This document shows, one piece after another, positions 52,416 to 61,394 of a stretch of 64,000 nucleotides of DNA. The stretch's first letter is position 1. Each line of letters starts with the position of its first letter. The notes under the pieces were generated by a model. That model searched no databases, had not been told where the DNA came from, and worked only from the letters and a program-made list of their open reading frames with translations. This DNA comes from Paucisalibacillus globulus (GTDB lineage: Bacteria > Bacillota > Bacilli > Bacillales > Amphibacillaceae), in the NCBI RefSeq assembly GCF_900184735.1, contig NZ_LT855388.1:186001-250000 (forward strand), read 5' to 3'. A program made the translations under genes and the position numbers.

Positions 52416-53216
52416 ATGAAAATGAATAAAAAATTAATGATCACCCTTTCCAGTGTAGCAATTGCATCTGTATTAGGTTTTGGAATTTACCATTCAAACG
52501 CAGCTCAAGCACATCCAGAGTTATCAGAAGAGGATATAAGAGCACTTGTCTCTGAACAATATCCTGGGACGATTACAGAAGTCGACATAGACAAAGGATT
52601 TAACAAAGTTGTATACGAAGTTGAAGTGGAAAGCGATGGTAAGGAATTCGAAATCAAACTAGATGGTAATACTGGCGAAGTGCTTAAATTAGAAGAAAAA
52701 GAAGTTCGTAATAAAAACAATTCATCTGAACTAACGATTAAAGAAAAAGAGAAGCAAGATGACAAAACAAAAGACGATAATGCCGATGACAAGAAAAAAG
52801 AAGATGTAAAAGCAGATAAGTCTAAAGACAAGAAAAAAGTAGCGATTAGCTACGAAGAGGCGAAGAAAATTGCCTTAGCAGAGTTTGATGGTACGATTAA
52901 AGAACTTGAACTTGATGAAGATGATGACCGTTTAATTTATGAAGTAGAAGTTAAAAGTAAAAATGGTGAAGCAGAAATGGAAATAGATGCTTATACTGGT
53001 GAAATAATTTCTATATCAATTGATCGAGTGATTACTAAAACAATAGAGAAGAATACAACTACTGAACAGCCAGCTACTAAAAAGCCAGCAGACAAAAAAC
53101 CAGCTACAAGTAAGCCTGCTAAAAGCAATGACGATGATGATCGTTATGACGACGATGATGACGATGATGATGACGACAATGATGATGATGACGACGATGA
53201 TGGCGATGACGATTAA
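52416..53216 (+). CDS. Secreted double-PepSY protein with polyaspartate tail (YkoI-like)
   Basis: A 266-residue exported protein. Signal peptide at 1-30 (cleavage near SNAAQA). A first PepSY module covers about 35-95 (LVSEQYPGTITEVDIDKGFNKVVYEVEV, KLDGNTGEVL). A Lys/Asp-rich linker follows, then a second PepSY module (about 142-205, SYEEAKKIALAEFDGTIKELELDEDD, EIDAYTGEII), a Lys/Pro/Thr linker, and a tail of almost pure Asp (about 240-266). The tail is encoded by runs of GAT/GAC. It is downstream of ykoGH, as YkoI is in B. subtilis, where the sensor pair may respond to its state. The tail is not usual. Confidence 0.85.
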   Translation: MKMNKKLMITLSSVAIASVLGFGIYHSNAAQAHPELSEEDIRALVSEQYPGTITEVDIDKGFNKVVYEVEVESDGKEFEIKLDGNTGEVLKLEEKEVRNKNNSSELTIKEKEKQDDKTKDDNADDKKKEDVKADKSKDKKKVAISYEEAKKIALAEFDGTIKELELDEDDDRLIYEVEVKSKNGEAEMEIDAYTGEIISISIDRVITKTIEKNTTTEQPATKKPADKKPATSKPAKSNDDDDRYDDDDDDDDDDNDDDDDDDGDDD

Positions 53217-53230
53217 TCACAACATATAAC

Positions 53231-53268
53231 AAAATGGAGCTACTTATATAGTGGCTCCATTTGCTTTT
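53231..53268 (+). terminator. Rho-independent terminator after the PepSY gene
   Basis: AATGGAGC(t)ACT pairs with AGT(g)GCTCCATT across a short loop, followed by a T-rich run. Confidence 0.8.
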
Positions 53269-53269
53269 T

Positions 53270-54844
53270 CTATGGTAATACAGTAAAATTCGAATTTATC
53301 TCAGCCACTACAGATCTATACTTCTCAAAGTATTCATGTATCAATTCAACCATGTCTTTTTGAATTTCCTTAACAACAGGTTTATCTTTAAACATATCAT
53401 AATTACCGCCACCGGTAGCACGGTAATTATTCATCACAACATGATAACGTTTATCTTCTTGTAGAGGTTCACCTTTATAGTGAATGTCTTCTACTCGAGA
53501 ACCGATTGGGTTAGCAACGCGGATAGTATAGTCAATACCTTCCCACATATCGTAATTGTAATGTTGTGGCTTTGGAGTAATATAAGTAGGATTCACTGTA
53601 ATGGTTTGATTAGAATCCAGGGCAAAGTACTCGGCAGTTTTCTCTAATGCCAGTTTAATATCCTTACCTGTTAATTCTAGAACAACGAGGGTATTTGGAT
53701 ACATATAATTTGAAACGATATCCCTCATGGTGACAGTGCTCTGGAATCCCTTTGATTCATTCGTTAATAAAGCAGTAACGGAAATATCAACTCCACTTGC
53801 CTCTAGTTGTACGTTCTGAATAAATTGAATAAAGGGATGTTTACTTACTCGGGCATTAAAAGGATCCTCAATCGTCATATCTCCATTGATATATCCTGTT
53901 GGCATATCCAGCCATTGTTGATTTGAGGTTTCTATTTCTTCCATAAAGTTGAGAATATCCTTATCTGGCTCAATAGTGCCTACTGGTATAACTTCAGCTT
54001 CTTTTCGAATGACCTGCCATTTTTTCTCTACTTGTTTCATTTCAATATCGATGGAACCGTACATTTTCCCGTTATTACCAGGTTGGGCAATCAGTACTCC
54101 GTTGACCTCGCCAGATAATATTCGATGCTGATGTCCGGTTAACAGAATATCAATTCCTTCGATTTCTTGACACATGGCATAACCTTGATTTTCTCCAGTT
54201 TGTGCTTCCGTTGGTTCCCCAGTTTCAAGATCACGTTCAAAGCCACCATGGTATGATGCAATAACTAAGTCTGGTTTTTCCGTTTCACGAATGTAATCTA
54301 CCCAATGTTTTAAAGTATTGGCTGCATCTCTAAATCGTATACCCTCTATATGGTTAGGAGACTCCCAGTTTGGAATATAATGAGTCGTGACACCTACAAT
54401 TGCAATCTTAACTCCATTGCTTAATGACTTGATGATATAAGGCTTTCCGAAATAAGGTTCACCTTTTTCGTTTACAAGATTTGCAGAAAGCCATGGGAAG
54501 TTTGACTGATGAATAGCATCATGAAGCACATCCTTACCGAAATTAAACTCATGATTCCCAATAACACCTGCATCTATTCCGATTCGGTTCATAATTCCTA
54601 TCATTGGATTTTCTTTATCGGAATGTTCTTTTACATAATGAGTCATTAACGGTGTACCTTGAATTAAGTCTCCATTATCGAGTACAAGTACATTTTCATT
54701 TTCTCTACGAGCCTTCTTTACAATAGAGGCGTATTTTGCCAAACCAAGATTTGCTGGTTCGTTAGTTCCATATAAAATGGGCATTGCATTTCCGTGCACA
54801 TCACTTGTATACAATATCTTTATATTCGTTATCTCTGACAACAT
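53270..54844 (-). CDS. Metallophosphoesterase / 5'-nucleotidase family protein (UshA-like, no signal peptide)
   Basis: A 524-residue two-domain hydrolase. The N-terminal metallophosphoesterase has TSDVHGNA, LDNGDLIQGTP, IGNHEFNFG, ASYHGGFER and LTGHQHRILSGEV, all five metal motifs. The C-terminal 5'-nucleotidase domain has TMRDIVSNYMYPNTLVVLELTGKDI and the substrate stack MNNYRATGGGNYDMF. UshA relatives are exported, but here the N-terminus is plain cytosolic. It follows the PhnDCEE-type importer, so it probably releases phosphate from an imported ester. AAAGGATG precedes the ATG. Confidence 0.85.
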   Translation of the reverse strand: MLSEITNIKILYTSDVHGNAMPILYGTNEPANLGLAKYASIVKKARRENENVLVLDNGDLIQGTPLMTHYVKEHSDKENPMIGIMNRIGIDAGVIGNHEFNFGKDVLHDAIHQSNFPWLSANLVNEKGEPYFGKPYIIKSLSNGVKIAIVGVTTHYIPNWESPNHIEGIRFRDAANTLKHWVDYIRETEKPDLVIASYHGGFERDLETGEPTEAQTGENQGYAMCQEIEGIDILLTGHQHRILSGEVNGVLIAQPGNNGKMYGSIDIEMKQVEKKWQVIRKEAEVIPVGTIEPDKDILNFMEEIETSNQQWLDMPTGYINGDMTIEDPFNARVSKHPFIQFIQNVQLEASGVDISVTALLTNESKGFQSTVTMRDIVSNYMYPNTLVVLELTGKDIKLALEKTAEYFALDSNQTITVNPTYITPKPQHYNYDMWEGIDYTIRVANPIGSRVEDIHYKGEPLQEDKRYHVVMNNYRATGGGNYDMFKDKPVVKEIQKDMVELIHEYFEKYRSVVAEINSNFTVLP

Positions 54845-54860
54845 TTACATCCTTTCTAAT

Positions 54861-54903
54861 AAAAGAAACGAAATGAAGAAGATATTCTCCAATTCCGTTT
54901 CTA
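54861..54903 (-). terminator. Intra-operon hairpin between phnE2 and the phosphoesterase gene
   Basis: On the minus strand AGAAACGGAATTGGAGAA pairs with TTCTTCATTTCGTTTCT with few mismatches, followed by TTTATT. The T-run is short, so it may weaken rather than end transcription. Confidence 0.6.
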
Positions 54904-54912
54904 CTAATCATC

Positions 54913-55713
54913 TTATACTATTTTACGTCTAATCCTTGCTGATGCAAAGTCAATCACGGTTACAACTATAATGATGGAGAATAGAATCATTCCCATTTCA
55001 TTCCAGTTACGGTTACTTGATGCAAAGATAATCATCGTACCGATACCACCTGCACCAACAATACCTAAGATAGAAGAAGCACGAATGTCTACTTCGAAGC
55101 GATAAATCGCATAAGATAGGAATTCAGGTGTGATTTGTGGAATAACACCATAGAATAAGATTTGGATTTTGTTTGCTCCGTTTGCTTCCATTGCTTGGAC
55201 GACTTCCATATCAATAGATTCAATGATTTCGGAGAACATTTTTCCTAACATACCTGTTGATCCAATGGCGATTGCCAGTACCCCAGCAAAAGCATTTGGT
55301 CCAACTGCTACTACGAAAAGAATAGCTAAGATCAAATCTGGGAAAGCACGGACAGCAGATAGGATCCATTTTCCAATAGTTGATACAATTTTACCACCCA
55401 TCATGTTTTGCGCAGCCATGAATGATAATGGTACTGCTAGAACCGCAGCCATTAGGGAACCGGCAAATGCAATAAATACTGTTTCTAACATTGCAGCGCC
55501 AACTTCACCAGCTGCCGCCCAATCAGGGCTAAATAGTTTTGGAATAACACGATGGAAGTTACTTATTGCTCGTTCAATTGCACGACCCCAATCAATATCA
55601 ATTGTCGTGAATGTCCAAACATATAAAGCTACCACTAATAATAATATGATGATGGTACGAATTTTCTTAAATAACGATCTTTCCGGCTTTGGAGGTAATT
55701 GAAGATTTTCCAT
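54913..55713 (-). CDS. phnE: Phosphonate-type ABC transporter permease PhnE (second copy)
   Basis: A 266-residue permease with six membrane segments: LPPKPERSLFKKIRTIIILLLVVALYVW at the start, then the core with the EAA loop VQAMEANGANKIQILFYGVIPQITPEFLSYAIYRFEVDIRAS, diagnostic of PhnE. It pairs with the other PhnE subunit. Its ATG touches the stop of the first phnE, so the two are translationally coupled. Substrate is a phosphonate or related anion by family. Confidence 0.9.
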   Translation of the reverse strand: MENLQLPPKPERSLFKKIRTIIILLLVVALYVWTFTTIDIDWGRAIERAISNFHRVIPKLFSPDWAAAGEVGAAMLETVFIAFAGSLMAAVLAVPLSFMAAQNMMGGKIVSTIGKWILSAVRAFPDLILAILFVVAVGPNAFAGVLAIAIGSTGMLGKMFSEIIESIDMEVVQAMEANGANKIQILFYGVIPQITPEFLSYAIYRFEVDIRASSILGIVGAGGIGTMIIFASSNRNWNEMGMILFSIIIVVTVIDFASARIRRKIV

Positions 55714-56522
55714 TATAACAATGCCTCCCTTAGCTTATTACTAATAAACTCAATAATAAGTACTGTTGCAAAAATAACAATAATAATCGTCATAGCGTTT
55801 GGATAATTATAGAATTTCAATTGCTGATTCAATACTAAACCAATACCACCAGCACCTACCATACCTAGAACTACTGAAGCACGAATATTGATTTCAAATA
55901 CATATAATACAAGTGACGTAAATTGTGGTGCCACCTGTGGTACTAAAGAATACCAGATTACTTGAAATACATTACCGCCAGAAGCTCGCATTGCTTCTAA
56001 AGGGTTCATATCAACAGATTCTATGGTTTCACTAATTAATTTTGCTAGAATACCGAGAGAGAAAACGGTTAATGCTAGGATACCAGGGAATACACCTACA
56101 CCAAATAATCCTACAAAAATAACAGCTAGAACTAAATCTGGAATCGTACGTAATAGGTTTAAGAACGTTCTAGTAACATAATACAATGGTTTAAATGTCG
56201 TAATGTTTTGAGCAGACAATACCGCTAATGGAACCGTTAAAATGGCTGCAATGGTTGTTGCGATAATAGCCATTTGAATCGTCTGCATCATCGAATCCCA
56301 TATGGCAGATAATATTGCAAAGTTTGGTGGGAAGAACTTTTCTATTACGGTATACATATTACCAAGAGCTCCACCAAATCCTCCAACCATATCTTCTTGA
56401 GTCTTTATCATACTAAAGGTATAAATGCCTAATACAACAAAAAAGATAATGGTTACTTGAATTTTGGTTTTAGCTGGATAAAGCGGCATGGATTTTTGCG
56501 TTAAAGAGTTTTTAGTAGTCAC
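55713..56522 (-). CDS. phnE: Phosphonate-type ABC transporter permease PhnE (first copy)
   Basis: A 269-residue permease with six membrane segments. The coupling loop is LEAMRASGGNVFQVIWYSLVPQVAPQFTSLVLYVFEINIRASVVLGMVGAGGIG. It shows roughly one-third identity to its partner by eye, as expected for the PhnE1/PhnE2 heterodimer. Stop/start overlaps on both sides place phnC, phnE1 and phnE2 on one mRNA. Confidence 0.9.
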   Translation of the reverse strand: MTTKNSLTQKSMPLYPAKTKIQVTIIFFVVLGIYTFSMIKTQEDMVGGFGGALGNMYTVIEKFFPPNFAILSAIWDSMMQTIQMAIIATTIAAILTVPLAVLSAQNITTFKPLYYVTRTFLNLLRTIPDLVLAVIFVGLFGVGVFPGILALTVFSLGILAKLISETIESVDMNPLEAMRASGGNVFQVIWYSLVPQVAPQFTSLVLYVFEINIRASVVLGMVGAGGIGLVLNQQLKFYNYPNAMTIIIVIFATVLIIEFISNKLREALL

Positions 56523-57295
56523 TATTCTTGTGCACCCCCACGCAAGTCATCCTCGCGAATAGAACGGCCATAAATTTCTTCGAATGTCTTCTCTGTTACT
56601 TCTGATACTGGTCCGTCAAATACTACTTCACCTGCTCGCATTCCGATAATACGATCTGCATATTCCATGGCCATATCAATAAAGTGTAAGTTAACGATTG
56701 TTGTGATGTTGTCTTCTTTATTTATCTTCTTTAAATATGTCATAACCTGATGAGAGGTTGGCGGATCAAGTGATGCAACAGGCTCATCGGCTAATATGTA
56801 TTTCGGTTTTTGTGTTAACACACGAGCAATACTAACGCGTTGTTGTTGACCACCACTTAATTCATCAGCACGATTGTATAGTTTTTCAGCAATATTCACG
56901 CGATTTAGGTTGTTATAAGCTAATGCTTTATCTTCTTTAGAATATAGATTAAAGATAGAACGCAATGTACCTGTATGTCCTAATCTACCAGCTAGTACAT
57001 TCTTAAATACATTGGTACGTTTTACTAGATTATAGTTTTGGAAAATCATACCGACTTTCGTGCGGAGTTTACGAAGATTTTTACCTTTATACTTCAATAT
57101 ATCTTCATTATCTACTAGAAGAGATCCAGATGTAGGAGTAACCAAACGATTAATACTACGGATAAATGTAGACTTTCCGGCACCTGACAATCCAACAATA
57201 ACAACGAATTCACCCTCATTGATTGTTACATTGATGTTTTTTAAACCCTCTGTTCCGTTTGGATAGACAAGACCAACGTTTTTAAATTCTATCAT
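56522..57295 (-). CDS. phnC: Phosphonate-type ABC transporter ATPase PhnC
   Basis: A 257-residue ATPase: Walker A GLSGAGKST, LSGGQQQRVSIARVL signature, Walker B YILADEPVASLDP (with the PhnC-typical PVASLDP), switch His in VNLHFIDMA. The N-terminal LVYPNGTEGLKNINV and the long FQNYNLVKRTNVFKNVLAGRLG insert are PhnC features. It energises both PhnE subunits. It is 126 bp downstream of phnD, with a hairpin between. Confidence 0.92.
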   Translation of the reverse strand: MIEFKNVGLVYPNGTEGLKNINVTINEGEFVVIVGLSGAGKSTFIRSINRLVTPTSGSLLVDNEDILKYKGKNLRKLRTKVGMIFQNYNLVKRTNVFKNVLAGRLGHTGTLRSIFNLYSKEDKALAYNNLNRVNIAEKLYNRADELSGGQQQRVSIARVLTQKPKYILADEPVASLDPPTSHQVMTYLKKINKEDNITTIVNLHFIDMAMEYADRIIGMRAGEVVFDGPVSEVTEKTFEEIYGRSIREDDLRGGAQE

Positions 57296-57367
57296 TATTT
57301 TAAATCCCCCAATAAAGGTTAGTTTTTCTCACTTATTGTACCATTGTTCTACAAAATTTAACATAAC

Positions 57368-57396
57368 AAAAGGGAAGTTAATTACCCTTCCCTCTT
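57368..57396 (-). terminator. Attenuator-like hairpin between phnD and phnC
   Basis: GGGAAG pairs with CTTCCC, and the minus strand continues TTTTGTT. The position suggests that binding protein is made in excess over the membrane complex. Confidence 0.55.
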
Positions 57397-57421
57397 GTAT
57401 ATTATTTAACTATTTTTTCTA

Positions 57422-58375
57422 TTAATCTAGACCAACTGTATCTTTGAATTTAGCGTAAGTATCTTTAACTACTTGGTATTCTTCGTCAGTTGCTTCATCA
57501 ATAGCATCCCAGTTGTATACTTCATTCATGATCTTAATCATATCTTCATCATCATTGAATGATAAGAAGATGTCTTTAATTTTTTGAACGAATTCTTTGT
57601 CTAGTTCTTTTGTTACAGAAATTGTATCGTTAGGAATATCTTCTGTGTAATCTAGAACTTTTAGTTTATCCATTACATCTGGATATTCTTCTTCAAGTTC
57701 TGTACGAACATCATCAAAAGTAGTTGCAACGTCAGCGTCACCTTCGTAAACAAGGATCGCAGAGTTATCGTGACCACCAGATGCAATAGTATCACTGAAG
57801 AATTCAGTTTCTAATTCAGCTGCAGTAGCAATATCGAACTCTGTCATCAATTGGTTTGCAGGGAATAAGTATCCTGAAGTAGAACCTTGGTCACCATATG
57901 CCCAAACTTTATCTCTTAAGTCTTCAAAGCTTTCAATACCAGAGTCAGCACGAACAAGGTATTGTGCTTTGTAAGTACCAGATCCGTAACGGATAGATTT
58001 AAGAATAACTTCAACACCATATTGCTCATTAGCAAGTACATATCCGAATGCAGGAATGAAACCAACTTGAACTTGGTTAGCACCCATTGCTTCAACTAAT
58101 GCGTTATAGTCAGTCATAACTTTACCTTCTACAGGGATTCCTAGCTCTTCACCTAAACGGTCAGCTAAAGGTTTAACAGTATCTGCAATTGTATCTGAAT
58201 CTTGTGATGGTACGAACCCGATAACTAGTGTTTCAGGAATCATTCCTTCAGTTGCTTCACCGTTCTTGTCTTCGTTTGACTTGTCTGATGCGTTTTTATC
58301 ATCATCAGAACCTCCACATGCTGCTAGTACAAGTGCTAAACCTAAAATAAGCACTAGACCATAAAGTTTCTTCAT
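57422..58375 (-). CDS. phnD: Phosphonate-type ABC transporter binding lipoprotein PhnD
   Basis: A 317-residue lipoprotein: signal peptide with lipobox VLAAC (Cys20), an Asp/Asn/Lys linker, then the PhnD fold (VIGFVPSQDSDTIADTVKPLADRLGEELG, GFIPAFGYVLANE, WAYGDQGSTSGYLFPANQL). The GDxGSTSG loop binds the phosphonate or phosphate group. GGAGGGTC precedes the ATG. First gene of the operon; the 5' region of about 230 bp shared with the diverging ABC exporter shows no Pho box I can point to. Confidence 0.92.
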   Translation of the reverse strand: MKKLYGLVLILGLALVLAACGGSDDDKNASDKSNEDKNGEATEGMIPETLVIGFVPSQDSDTIADTVKPLADRLGEELGIPVEGKVMTDYNALVEAMGANQVQVGFIPAFGYVLANEQYGVEVILKSIRYGSGTYKAQYLVRADSGIESFEDLRDKVWAYGDQGSTSGYLFPANQLMTEFDIATAAELETEFFSDTIASGGHDNSAILVYEGDADVATTFDDVRTELEEEYPDVMDKLKVLDYTEDIPNDTISVTKELDKEFVQKIKDIFLSFNDDEDMIKIMNEVYNWDAIDEATDEEYQVVKDTYAKFKDTVGLD

Positions 58376-58609
58376 TGTGACCCTCCTAAGAAATATATAT
58401 GTATTTATCTTACTATTTTATTAAATACTAAATCTCCGAAAAAAGCTAGCATTTTTTTCATGAATTTACACCTTTTTTACATAAAATTAACGAAAAATCA
58501 CCAAGATTCGATATGTAACATTCGGATTTTGCTATTATTAGTGTGTTATTTTTACAATAATGAAACCTTTTTAACTTAAATCACGTAAAATAGACAGGTG
58601 GTGGTCAAC

Positions 58610-59308
58610 GTGAATAATTTATTAATTGTTAAGAATCTAGAAGTTGCAATTAAGGAGAATAAGCTGCTGGATAATATATCATTTACATTATCCGAAGGTT
58701 CAGTAGTAGCATTAGTAGGCCATAATGGTGCAGGCAAGTCGACTCTAATGAAAACCATTATGGGAATTCAAGAAAAGAATGATGGAGAAATAATTATAGA
58801 TGAAAAGTATAACCAAGATACTAATTATCTCGATTATAAAAAGAAGATTGCTTTTATCCCGGAAGAACCACTCCTAATGTCTGAATTGACAGCAATGCAA
58901 CATTTTCAGTTGTACGGAAAAAGCTATCAGATGGAAGAAGATGAATTAAAGAGACGCATTGAACGGTATGTAGAGGGATTTGAGCTACAGGGGAAACTAA
59001 ACGAATACCCAGAATCATTATCAAAAGGAATGAGGCAGAAAGTACAGACAATCTGTGCAATGCTGCCAGATGTACCCTTACTGCTAATAGATGAACCATT
59101 TATGGGTCTGGATATCTATGCTGTTGATTACTTCGAAGAAATATTAAGAGAAAAAGTAGCTTGCGGCACGAGTATTCTATTAACAACACACCAGATAAAG
59201 CGTGTAAAAGATTTAGCGGATCATTTTATTCTTCTGCAAGAAGGAGAAATAATACATAAAGGAAAGATTGCTGAATTTGAAACGATTAAAAGGAGAAGGG
59301 AAGAATGA
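58610..59308 (+). CDS. ABC exporter ATPase (EcsA-like)
   Basis: A roughly 232-residue ABC ATPase. Walker A GHNGAGKST is at about 40, the signature is LSKGMRQKV (instead of LSGGQ, typical of EcsA), Walker B PLLLIDEPFMGLD, switch His in TTHQIKRV. The GTG at 58610 has AGGTGG eight bases upstream; GTG codons just before it overlap that site. Its stop overlaps the permease start by four bases. EcsAB affects protein secretion and sporulation in B. subtilis; this pair is a relative, and its substrate is unknown. Confidence 0.85.
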   Translation: MNNLLIVKNLEVAIKENKLLDNISFTLSEGSVVALVGHNGAGKSTLMKTIMGIQEKNDGEIIIDEKYNQDTNYLDYKKKIAFIPEEPLLMSELTAMQHFQLYGKSYQMEEDELKRRIERYVEGFELQGKLNEYPESLSKGMRQKVQTICAMLPDVPLLLIDEPFMGLDIYAVDYFEEILREKVACGTSILLTTHQIKRVKDLADHFILLQEGEIIHKGKIAEFETIKRRREE

Positions 59309-60711
59309 TGAATCAACTTTCTTCATGGCAATCATATTGGTTAATACGCAGTAACCGATTCCGAAAGAAGAGAGCAATAAAAAAACAACTTGTTATGCTT
59401 TCTTTGGATAAGACCACTGCCTTTTATTCGCTAATTGTCGGTGGTTATGTATTTGCTAGCATATTTATTTTTAATGATTTCATGCAACAGTTTGATGATT
59501 ATTTCTTAATTATAGAACAACAAATGGGAGAACGTTTTTGGCTAATCTTAACCTTAGTTCCTATTAGATATGTATTTCAATCTTTTCGCAATCCAGGTGT
59601 ATTAATTACGAGTTCAGAATATCAATTAGGGGTGCTCCCACATTCAATTAAAAAAATTGCGTACTATGTTGCGATAGAGAAGTGGATCATGCAATTAGTA
59701 AGGTATGTGATTATAGGTACCTTCATTATTCTGATAACTCCGATAGATGCCTTTTTAATTTGGATTTACTTCTTATTATTCTGGACAATTGAAGTACTCA
59801 TGACTATTCCACAATGGAAGTTGTTTCAAGCTCATTTCATGGTGAAACTTGTTATATTCCTTTCACTACTTTTGGTCGATATAGTTGGAACCATCATACA
59901 TCAATCAAAATTAATTAGTATTGCAATATTACTTACTGTTCTAGTCTCTAATTTTCTATTACGTAAGAAACTATTTTCCCAAATACATTGGGGGAGGGTA
60001 ACCGAGGTAAATAACTACTTGGTTTGGAATATGCCTCTAATCTCAAGAGCTACGAAAATAAAGTTTAGAAGAGAAAGAAAGTATAATATCTTTCAGAATA
60101 TGGCCTCGAGAAAAAGACCATTCGCCTATACTAATATAGCTATTCATAAAAGATTATGGTTACAGCATTTTAGAGAAAACATTGAGTTCATTATCCAGGT
60201 GATTGGTGGGTTATTTCTTGCTATTGTTATATTACCATTTGTTAAAGATCTGATTGCACTTTTTGGCATTGCCATAAGTATTCATGTGTACACATTATTT
60301 GCGGCTAGTATGTTCAGGGACCGATTTCATTCAGGAATTGTCCAAGTACTGCCTTGGGATGTAAAAAGTTTTCGTAACACCATGAAACACTGGTCAGTAT
60401 TGGGGTTTATCCCAATCATGATTCCTATTATTATTTATGCCATCATCCAATTTTCGTGGTGGAGCATAAGTTTTCTATTATTAATCATTACGCTATTTAT
60501 AATGAATTTAACTGCAAAAATGGATAATGCAGAAGCCTTATTAGACAAAAAAATTACCGATTTCTCTTTAAAAGGGGTAGTAGCCTTTTTAAGTCTATTT
60601 CTTATAGTGCTATGTGAATTTCAACCGTATATTTCACTTGTCTCCATTTTATTATTAGCCTACATAGTATTTCAAAATTATAATTCTAAAAGAAAGAAAC
60701 ACGTTGGTTAA
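59305..60711 (+). CDS. ABC exporter membrane subunit (EcsB-like)
   Basis: A 468-residue membrane protein with about nine to ten hydrophobic segments and a basic cytosolic start (QSYWLIRSNRFRKKRAIKKQL). Large loops such as WGRVTEVNNYLVWNMPLISRATKIKFRRERKYNIFQNMASRKRPF resemble EcsB. It forms the exporter with the upstream EcsA-like ATPase (translationally coupled). The third Ecs gene, ecsC, is absent here. The stop lies inside the terminator stem. Confidence 0.82.
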   Translation: MMNQLSSWQSYWLIRSNRFRKKRAIKKQLVMLSLDKTTAFYSLIVGGYVFASIFIFNDFMQQFDDYFLIIEQQMGERFWLILTLVPIRYVFQSFRNPGVLITSSEYQLGVLPHSIKKIAYYVAIEKWIMQLVRYVIIGTFIILITPIDAFLIWIYFLLFWTIEVLMTIPQWKLFQAHFMVKLVIFLSLLLVDIVGTIIHQSKLISIAILLTVLVSNFLLRKKLFSQIHWGRVTEVNNYLVWNMPLISRATKIKFRRERKYNIFQNMASRKRPFAYTNIAIHKRLWLQHFRENIEFIIQVIGGLFLAIVILPFVKDLIALFGIAISIHVYTLFAASMFRDRFHSGIVQVLPWDVKSFRNTMKHWSVLGFIPIMIPIIIYAIIQFSWWSISFLLLIITLFIMNLTAKMDNAEALLDKKITDFSLKGVVAFLSLFLIVLCEFQPYISLVSILLLAYIVFQNYNSKRKKHVG

Positions 60712-60730
60712 TGACGCGTTTCTTTCTTTT
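60694..60730 (+). terminator. Rho-independent terminator after the EcsB-like gene
   Basis: AAAGAAACACGT pairs with ACGCGTTTCTTT with one mismatch around an A/T loop, followed by a T-rich stretch. It overlaps the stop codon. Confidence 0.8.
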
Positions 60731-60885
60731 GGTAGTAAATAGCCATGCCCGTCTCCATTGACTGAGGACTAGAGATACTTCTCTAACCGGAGGCTTAAAC
60801 AATCTGTTCTTGGACAGTGCACAAACACACCCAACCCCACTCCTGCATAACTTATAGTAAAAGCTAATGAGGAAGGGTGTATCAA

Positions 60886-61263
60886 ATGATGAATTACTGG
60901 CAAACTCCACATATGCGAAATAGCTACCAACAACCTTATAACCAGCCAATCCATCAACCTTTCCATCCATCACAATATATGCAGTATCATCAAAACATTT
61001 ATCAACAACCCCAAACACCATTTGAACAATTTGCAAAACCAAAGCAACCACAGGATTGGTACACTACTAATCAACAACTACAAGGAAATTATCAACAAGC
61101 CCAACAACAACAACAAAGCGGAATGGCATCACAATTTCAAAATCAACAAAGTCAGTTAAATCTGGATAAAGTGTTATCCACAGTCAGTCAAATGGCAAAC
61201 ACATACCATCAAGTTTCCCCTATTATTAAACAATTTGGCGACTTTATGAAAACATTTCGGTAA
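60886..61263 (+). CDS. YppG-like Gln/Asn-rich protein
   Basis: A roughly 125-residue protein made mostly of Gln, Asn, Pro and Tyr (1-90: YWQTPHMRNSYQQPYNQPI, QQAQQQQQSG). It has an ordered C-terminus LDKVLSTVSQMANTYHQVSPIIKQFGDFMKTF, the YppG signature, likely a helix. Such proteins occur in spore coats or are otherwise of unknown role. ATG 60886 (or the next codon) follows GAGGAAGG; the GTG nine bases earlier lies in that site. Monocistronic. Confidence 0.8.
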   Translation: MMNYWQTPHMRNSYQQPYNQPIHQPFHPSQYMQYHQNIYQQPQTPFEQFAKPKQPQDWYTTNQQLQGNYQQAQQQQQSGMASQFQNQQSQLNLDKVLSTVSQMANTYHQVSPIIKQFGDFMKTFR

Positions 61264-61394
61264 CACATACTAAAGGGGAGTTAGAAAACATTAACAAGAA
61301 AGAACTGCATTATTTTAAATGAATTAGGGTAAAAGTAAAAAGAACGTTAATATTTAACTCTCTTAACTGAGATCTTCATAAAGGAGAATTAATC

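Noticed and set aside
55169-55702. 177-codon plus-strand ORF opposite phnE
   Set aside because: Antisense shadow of a clear permease; Ala/Thr-rich low-complexity translation and no ribosome site.
60731-60885. Possible small gene or RNA before the YppG-like gene
   Set aside because: Only a plausible promoter (TATAGT near 60853) and no hairpin or ORF with a ribosome site were seen.
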